Assembly: GCA_021399445.1 (NCBI GenBank)
Contig: JAJTUQ010000008.1
Location: forward strand, 62,001-126,000
Direction: 5' to 3'
Length of the DNA: 64,000 nt
DNA from: Xylogone sp. PMI_703
Lineage: Eukaryota; Ascomycota; Leotiomycetes
Each line of letters begins with the position of its first letter. Position 1 is the stretch's first letter. The notes below the pieces were generated by a model that had not been told where the DNA came from, searched no databases, and saw nothing but the letters and a program-made list of their open reading frames with translations. Below, in pieces: positions 58,191 through 64,000 of this stretch. The translations under genes and the position numbers were made by a program.

Positions 58191-61100
58191 CAGTGTATCC
58201 AAAAGTATTACTTCCGTAATTACTGCAGTATTCTAGCCCAAAAATACTACTACCGTATTCCTTTATGCCGTATAAAATTCCAGATCTAATACTTTACAAT
58301 AAACCGTATTACAACGGTATTATAAAGTATACAGTATATACCTTTTAACCTCTACATAGTCACCTGATCAAACTTTAATCTAACATCCTGACTCTATCTC
58401 TTCTGATCCTATACTTGACTCCACTCTTACAGTCTGTATTTTTCTCCATGACTTAAGGCATTCAATTGCTTCTGTAGTATCGCTCTGCAGACGGTTGCGG
58501 CGATCTGAAATAGTGATATTTGCCGAGGAAAATAGGCGCTCAGGTGCAGCCGACATAGCAGGAATTGTAAGTATATCAAGAGCCATTTTGGATAGATTTG
58601 GATATAATCGTTGCTGGCGCTCCTCAAGCCACCAGGAGCACGCACCCTTGCCCCCTTTTATATGATCATGAGGGATTGGAGACTCTCGAATATACCGGAA
58701 ATACTCATCAATATGATCAGCCCTCCTACCTGATTTTTGCTGCTTCCAGGTAGTAAATGTATTTGGTAGTTGCTGATTAGTAGTATCACTGCTATGATCA
58801 CCACTAAGAGTACTTGTTAGATCACTTGTTAGATCGCTAGTTAGATCATGGTCACCGGTAGAGCGATACTTCTTCCATAGTTGTACAACCATGGCCTTAG
58901 CATCCGGGATCCATTCTGGCTCCCAGGTTGAGTTTATATACTCCCATTTCATACAAGGGTCGAGAACAAGAGCTGCTATGTAGGCTGAAGAATCGTTGGT
59001 TTTAGAATAGTATTTATCCAGCTTTGACCACGCTGAATTAACTCTAGATGCCATAAACGGATCGTCCTTATACCTAGTTTTAGCCTCTTCAAATAGACTA
59101 AGAAGGTAGTCCATCGCAGGTAGGCAGTTCTCAAGAGTTGTGGCAGAAGATTGAGTAGCCATCAAGGTATTATCAATATTAGTAAGTAGCTTATTATACT
59201 ATATATTATTATTAGTCGAGCTTTAAGAGAAGATCTTAGATGGTGTAATACTTGTCCTAGTAATATCCAGTTGTCCTGAGTCAAGTAATTTATACTGTCC
59301 TTATCCCACGAGTTATAATATCTCTCGATATAACTCTGGAGTTTTATAGCACGTTGGATTAGCTTATGCCAGGAATTCCACCGGGTTGAATTATCGCATG
59401 GCAATGTGAGGCCATTACTAATAGCCTTAAATCGCTGGAGTTTCTGAGGATCCCTGGCAAATGTAACAGCTAAATTATGGAGCTTTCCAAGGGCTCCAAA
59501 GCGTTGGTTGGTATTAATCTCATTAAGGGAGGCTCCTTCAGCTAGTTCAATATCCTTAACACAAAGAAAGTCCTGAACTACAAGGTTAATGATATGGCCA
59601 AGGCAGCGTATTCGATGTTCAGTAGTATTATAATCATAGGGAAGTGCTAGTTAGTTTAAAGATTAGTATTAAATGGCTATTATAACTGGTAATCAAGGTT
59701 CTATTAGGGAAATGCGTACCAGAACTTAAAGCAGCCATTAGAGTATCATTATTTGTTGCGTTATCCATTTGGATATACCCTAGCTTATGGGTTATGCCAT
59801 AGTCCTGTAGGATATCTAGGACTATAGGAGCTAGATTCTCTCCTGTATGACGTCCTTGAATTTCTCGTAATGCAAGGACATATTCCTGTAATTGACCGCC
59901 GACTATTGTGTGTCCAATAACACCTAGGATAGGGAGATGATTACCCGAGGTCCAGGAATCCAGAGATAGGTGGATACACGACTGAGAAGTCTGGAGTTGC
60001 TGTCGCATAGCTTCTCTTTCGATAGTGAACTGATCTATGATAAGGGCTTTGGCTGTAGAGGGCGACTCTGGTAGTAGGTTATCTGCTTCTGGGTTGATAT
60101 ATCGTATAAGGCTCCTGAATGAGGCTGCATGAATCAGGCCAAAGGGCTGGTTACAGGATATTTGGAAATTGATATATAATTGCTCTAGAGTCCTGGCACA
60201 GATAGTTGTTGAACATTGTTCATTTGCTATAATAGAATTAGTATAGGGTAGTAGAAAGGTAAAATACCTACTATTATCTAAGGTAATACGCTGTCTTTTT
60301 CGAGGGTAATTTTCTCCAAACGTAATAGCCTCTTCAATTGTCTGCTGGCGTTTTATTATACGGTCTTCACGAGGTGAGTTTTCTGATAACCCATGGGCCG
60401 ATTTTAGGTGTTGCTTCATAATAGCTGTACCGCCATTTAATGTATATCTCTTTGGACAGTATTTACATCTCCATTCCAGCTTTCCTGTTGTGGGGTGATA
60501 GTATAGAGCCTCCGTGTCTAAATCTGGCATATGTTTAAAGACCCAGCATGTTCGAGGTCGGTGGCGTTCAGACTTAGAAGTAGATTCAGAGTCAAGGGAT
60601 GACTGAGAGTTAGGGGAGGACTCGCATTCAGGGGTCGCGTCGAAATAGATAGGATCGGATCCTATATGTTTATAAGGATCTATTAATTAATAGTTTCTTT
60701 AACCATTACCTACCTCGTTCAAGAGACGGAGAATCAAAGTCAGCAAATGAGAAGGGATCAAGGGTTAAATAAGCCATGGCTAGGACCAATACATAATAAG
60801 AATAAGGAGCAGGGTAAATGAAGTAGTATAGCTGACAAAGAATGATATAGCCGAGTCATATAAGACAGTGATATCGAGGATAGACTATATAGAAGTAAAT
60901 ATCCAGGATCAGTGATCTGGACCAGTAAGTAACTGAAATTAGCGATTTAATTGAATTAGGATTAATCTTTCTATATTGTGTAAGTGATCTAGAATTAGAG
61001 TGTTTTTCACGAACGCGTTACGGAATCAAAAAGTGGGCGATTTAGAATAACATAGTAGAAAATGTGATTAAAATAAAATCACGTGCAGGATTACGTGTAG

Positions 61101-61436
61101 AATAGGTAGGACTATCTCTGAAGTCTATTTTCACTATAACTTGTTAATAATCAAACAAAATATCATTTTGGAAGCAAGTTAACTAAAAAAGCAGTTATGA
61201 TAATATAGTATTATTGAAGATATTCCCAGAAATTAAGCTTTTAAGCCCCATTTTTATATTACCCCACTTAAAAAGTATAAACAGTAAATATCGGTAATAC
61301 CTTTTAATACTGCGGTATTAAATAGTAAGTATTAATTTTGCGATCGTATATTTTATGGGTCATGGTATTGTATTAAAAGGTATTATAAAGTATTACCGCG
61401 GTGGTAAAAATATACCGCATACTTTTGGACACACTG
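58191..61436. mobile_element. hAT-type DNA transposon 2, apparently coding-complete
   Basis: A 3246-bp element with inverted repeats CAGTGT(A/G)TCCAAAAGTAT at 58191 and, reversed, ending at 61436 (17 of 18). Both ends share subterminal GGTATTATAAAGTAT (58316 and 61379) and TACCG-type motifs. The minus-strand transposase has no stop or frameshift. The 8 bp at each flank (AGAGTGGC and TGACTAGG) do not match, so no target duplication is visible. Confidence 0.88.
58380..60777 (-). CDS. hAT transposase, intact 736 residues
   Basis: Four exons, 60777-60714, 60661-59720, 59646-59252 and 59189-58380, total 2211 nt (exactly 737 codons), with introns of 52, 73 and 62 nt. Order: short exon 1 (MAYLTLDPFSFADFDS); BED finger (RTCWVFKHMP, CKYCPKRYTLNGG...KQHLKSAH); RNase-H-like core (IHLSLDSWTSGNHLPILGVI, KLGYIQMDNATNNDTL); helical insertion with DNSTRWNSWHK; then the hAT dimerisation domain (YPNLSKMALDILTIPAMSA, PERLFSSANITISDRRNRL). 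It aligns throughout with the transposase of hAT1, which lacks the short first exon. A complete frame plus terminal repeats means it could be autonomous. Confidence 0.88.
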
Positions 61437-61670
61437 TGACTAGGTTCCTGGAAAGCAGAAGAGCCAAAAGAAGCTCCAATTTGAGAATACTCCTGACCCC
61501 TGTGTAATCACGCAAGCAAAAAAATCTATGAGTATCTAGTTGACGATAGCCCCCATTGGGTCAGCGAATGTCAACTAATAATCTCATTTTGTTCCGCATT
61601 TTTCTGCAACCTTATAGGTAATTAGCTGTGTTTATTATAAATCGGTCGTGAAAATTTTGAGGGAAAAAAG

Positions 61671-62715
61671 TTGCTAACGGAAATAACAGCATCTTCTCCT
61701 AATCTTTCAAGCCAATCACCGCCCGAGATCAACGTTACGCAGTCTATAACTCCGATCAAAGACAGCAATTGCGATAGCCTACAAAACTCGCAAATCTTAT
61801 CCGATTTTCCCGTCTTATCAAGCTCAGTGCTAGACCGTAAGCCTCGGCCACGGAAACTAGTAGAGAAGCGAAAGCGTCTAGGCTCAAATGAGACTGGCAG
61901 CAATAGCCACCACCTTATAAATACCGAGTACAGCCATGACCTCTGCGATGTATCTAGTGATGAGGAACCTCAGCCCCCAAAACGACGAAAGAAAGTTGCC
62001 GCATCTCAAAGTCGTCGATCTCCACAGCACGACCAGGGACCGGTAACAACGGCTGTACAGCACTGTTACAGAAGAACCACCACAAAGCCTATAAACAACG
62101 GTCCCACACCGTTCTCCGAACCAACCAGCAGAGCTAGTTCACAATCTGCGGAATCCAACGTTACTAGTTCTGAATGCACTGTAACGACGGACCCTGATCA
62201 GGAATGGGAAATCAACCATTTTGTTAAAATGGAGGTTGTTGATGGCAAACGCTATTTCTTAACGAATTGGAAACAGACATGGGAACCTGAGTCTGCACTG
62301 CAGGGGGCAAGGGAGTTGGTTGATAAATTCTTGGCTGGACTGCAACCGTCACGGCCCAAGAGTTCTAAGAAGAGGCACATCGAGATGGAGGGCTGTTTGG
62401 AGCGGAGGCAGCAGGCGATAAGGTCCGATAGATCTGGCAAGACAGAGCCAAAGAAACGGCGGCCGGCCCCGAAAGCCAATTAATCCCTTGGATGTTGACG
62501 GGTAGGCCGTCGATGCTATAGATCTCAGCTAGCCTATGGGATCGTTCAACGTTGGTGCCACGTCGTTGGAATTGCGGATTGAGGACATACCATGGACAGC
62601 AGAAGATATGATGGTGGTCCAGTTGAAGGAGAAGGGGTACTCGTGGGCAGAGATTCAAAAGGCCATGCCGCATCGGAGTGAGGATAAGATCTAGAACGCT
62701 ATTCAACAAAATTGA
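61671..62715 (+). pseudogene. chromodomain protein gene, 5' end missing, decayed 3' end
   Basis: A plus-strand frame of 271 codons has no in-frame ATG in its first 180 codons, so the true start lies upstream, beyond or inside the hAT2 insertion. It contains basic PPKRRKKVAASQSRRSP and a C-terminal chromodomain: WEINHFVKMEVVDGKRYFLT, NWKQTWEPESALQGARELVD. The frame stops at 62481. A second piece in another frame (LELRIEDIPWTAEDMMVVQL, then KGYSWAEIQKAMPHRSE) resembles the SANT/Myb-like C-terminus found after such chromodomains. It is interrupted by TAG at 62503 and near 62692. A nuclear chromatin-binding role for the ancestor is likely; the present copy looks dead. Confidence 0.55.
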
Positions 62716-62912
62716 AAAGAAAGCGCCGTGAAACTTTACGGCGTCGAGCCCGACGGCGCGAATTGCACAATTAGATATGGATGCTTTGCTTAAAGTAATC
62801 ACGTGTAGCTATTATTATTTATGCTTGTTCACAAATCTAGATGGTTCGGAAGTGATTCCCTTTAATATAACCTGAAGAGCCACGAGCCAATTAAATCTAT
62901 TTCACAACAGAA

Positions 62913-63080
62913 TTATGCACCTGCATCAATGCCACCATTCTGGTCCAGCTGAGCATAACTCAGCGCTGTTTCCGGCACAGCATCCTCAGACTTAACATCG
63001 GCACCATGGTTAACTAAGATCGAGGCGGCGCCCCAACGCTTTGGAGCTGCAGCAATAACTAGCGGTGTCGCTAGGTACGC
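62913..63080 (-). pseudogene. ankyrin-repeat protein, C-terminal fragment
   Basis: The minus-strand frame reads NAYLATPLVIAAAPKRWGAA, then SILVNHGADVKSEDAVPETA and ends in AGA stop. It contains one and a half ankyrin repeats (TPL..AA...., L..HGADV). The rest of the protein is not found upstream, where the frame is broken. It is probably the tail of a lost ankyrin gene. Confidence 0.5.
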
Positions 63081-64000
63081 ATTAGGAAAAATCCTACTCT
63101 ACCTCCGTAGAATCCCTGGGGCAGGAAGAGGCATTGTTGGAATGAGCCAATAACAGCAAAGACCTCTTTTTTTCGTTGCACGTCGCAGTTGAAGGCCTTC
63201 CCTTGGGTGATGAGTCAGCTGAACAGATTTGCAGGGCAGTTGCTGGTTATGGTGATCTAGAGCGGAACAAAAAAGTTGCAGCACCTTCCGTCATCGCGGC
63301 TGTCTAAATAACCAATAGCATCTTACAAAAACGTAAATGCTTCTGTGTCATTGGATTGCTTAGCATAATCTCTTCATAGTAGATTTAAAACTATCTTTAC
63401 ATCTCACAAACTACGATACCAACAAAACTGCCTCTTTCCTAACATGACTTGGGGTTTATCCCCCCACAGCGGCAGAATGCTTATATCCACCAATCGCAGG
63501 CCGTCAGTATCCTATATGCAGTTGGTGTCACAAAACCTCCTGCAAACATTTCTGTTGCGAGTATGGATGAATGGTACTGCTGTGCCTTCTGTCGGCTCCC
63601 GAGACCAATGGCTGCACCCCACAGAATCCAGCGATTGTAACGGAAGGAAGGATAGAATGACTGCATTGTACAGTAGCACGTAAAGTAGCTGCAGTAAAAG
63701 GCGAATTGGGTGTCGCGGGTTTTTTAGTTAATTTTTTTAAGCGGGTCCATTTTTAGACACCCTGTATTGCTGATAAAGTGTGGCCCAATTCGCCGGAATT
63801 GCATTCGTACCCACGCACCTATGGTCCCCAACGACAGCAGCCAAGGCTTGCTAAACCCACATCTGGCAATTGAAGACGTTCCAAGCAGCATAACAGTCCT
63901 AATGACCTGCTCCAGGTATTCCAAGGTTTCGATTTTGGCGACGGCTGTGGTCAAGCCGTTAACGACGGTAGGCAGAAGAGCGGGTTGTGGCTACTTTCCA
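63081..64000. other. gene-free end of window with a transposon-end-like inverted repeat
   Basis: No convincing gene. At 63699-63796, GGCGAATTGGG and CCCAATTCGCC form an outer inverted repeat. Inside it, GGGTGTC and GACACCC form a second one around a segment containing GCGGGTTTTTTAGTTAA. This resembles the ends of Fot1/Pogo-like fungal transposons. A 76-codon minus-strand frame (63724-63954) overlaps it and is not supported. Confidence 0.35.

Noticed and set aside
1..64000. tRNA, rRNA, CRISPR or secondary-metabolite core genes
   Set aside because: No cloverleaf-like box pair, rRNA motif, spacer-repeat array, or PKS/NRPS/terpene synthase motif was seen; methyltransferase relics alone do not make a cluster.

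Overview
The window reads as nuclear DNA of a filamentous ascomycete (Pezizomycotina, probably Eurotiomycete-like). Genes are split by introns of about 45-130 nt with GT...AG ends and CTAAC/CTGAC-like branch sites. The host gene families are typical of moulds: two Zn2Cys6 regulators, an SREBP-type bHLH factor, a DUF7580 protein, a large-subunit catalase, an acetamidase-like amidase and a type-B carboxylesterase. The transposons are fungal hAT, MULE, Tc1/mariner and LINE types. There are no operons, rRNA, tRNA or CRISPR arrays that I could recognise. The genus is inference.

Layout. 0.3-5.4 kb: a head-to-head pair made of a DUF7580-nucleoside-phosphorylase fusion protein (minus) and a C2H2-type protein (plus) whose 3' end runs into a hAT element. 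5.3-8.7 kb: hAT element 1, with transposase in three exons and one frameshift. 8.8-11.4 kb: a six-exon Zn2Cys6 regulator with one in-frame stop. 11.4-15.3 kb: mostly empty, with a degraded Cys-rich ORF. 15.3-21.4 kb: a nest of LINE copies abutting a MULE relic. 21.7-30.1 kb: amidase, DUF302 protein and carboxylesterase, separated by AT-rich spacers with inverted and tandem repeats. 30.3-33.7 kb: a Tc1/mariner element and a decayed LINE. 33.96-34.05 kb: an 88-nt near-perfect hairpin, followed by a broken gene of unknown family. 35-40 kb: no convincing gene. 40.6-41.6 kb: a second Zn2Cys6 regulator. 42.0-45.3 kb: a solo LTR and a MULE with several nonsense codons. 46.2 and 53.5-54.4 kb: two inverted relics of one methyltransferase gene, one of them carrying a 150-bp TA-flanked MITE. 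47.7-50.1 kb: the catalase. 51.4-52.4 kb: a second mariner relic. 55.0-55.3 kb: a third MULE fragment. 56.2-58.0 kb: the bHLH factor. 58.2-61.4 kb: hAT element 2, with an unbroken 736-codon transposase. 61.7-63.1 kb: fragments of a chromodomain gene and an ankyrin gene.

The genes do not form one pathway. The best host genes are the amidase, the DUF302 protein, the catalase and the DUF7580-phosphorylase protein. Almost everything else is a mobile element or shows one or more stops or frameshifts. Many stops look like CAA, CAG or CGA changed to TAA, TAG or TGA, as expected from repeat-induced point mutation (RIP) or similar C-to-T decay. The region looks like a transposon-rich accessory compartment. 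Exon boundaries were placed by eye from reading-frame continuity and splice signals; total exon lengths were checked for divisibility by three where stated.
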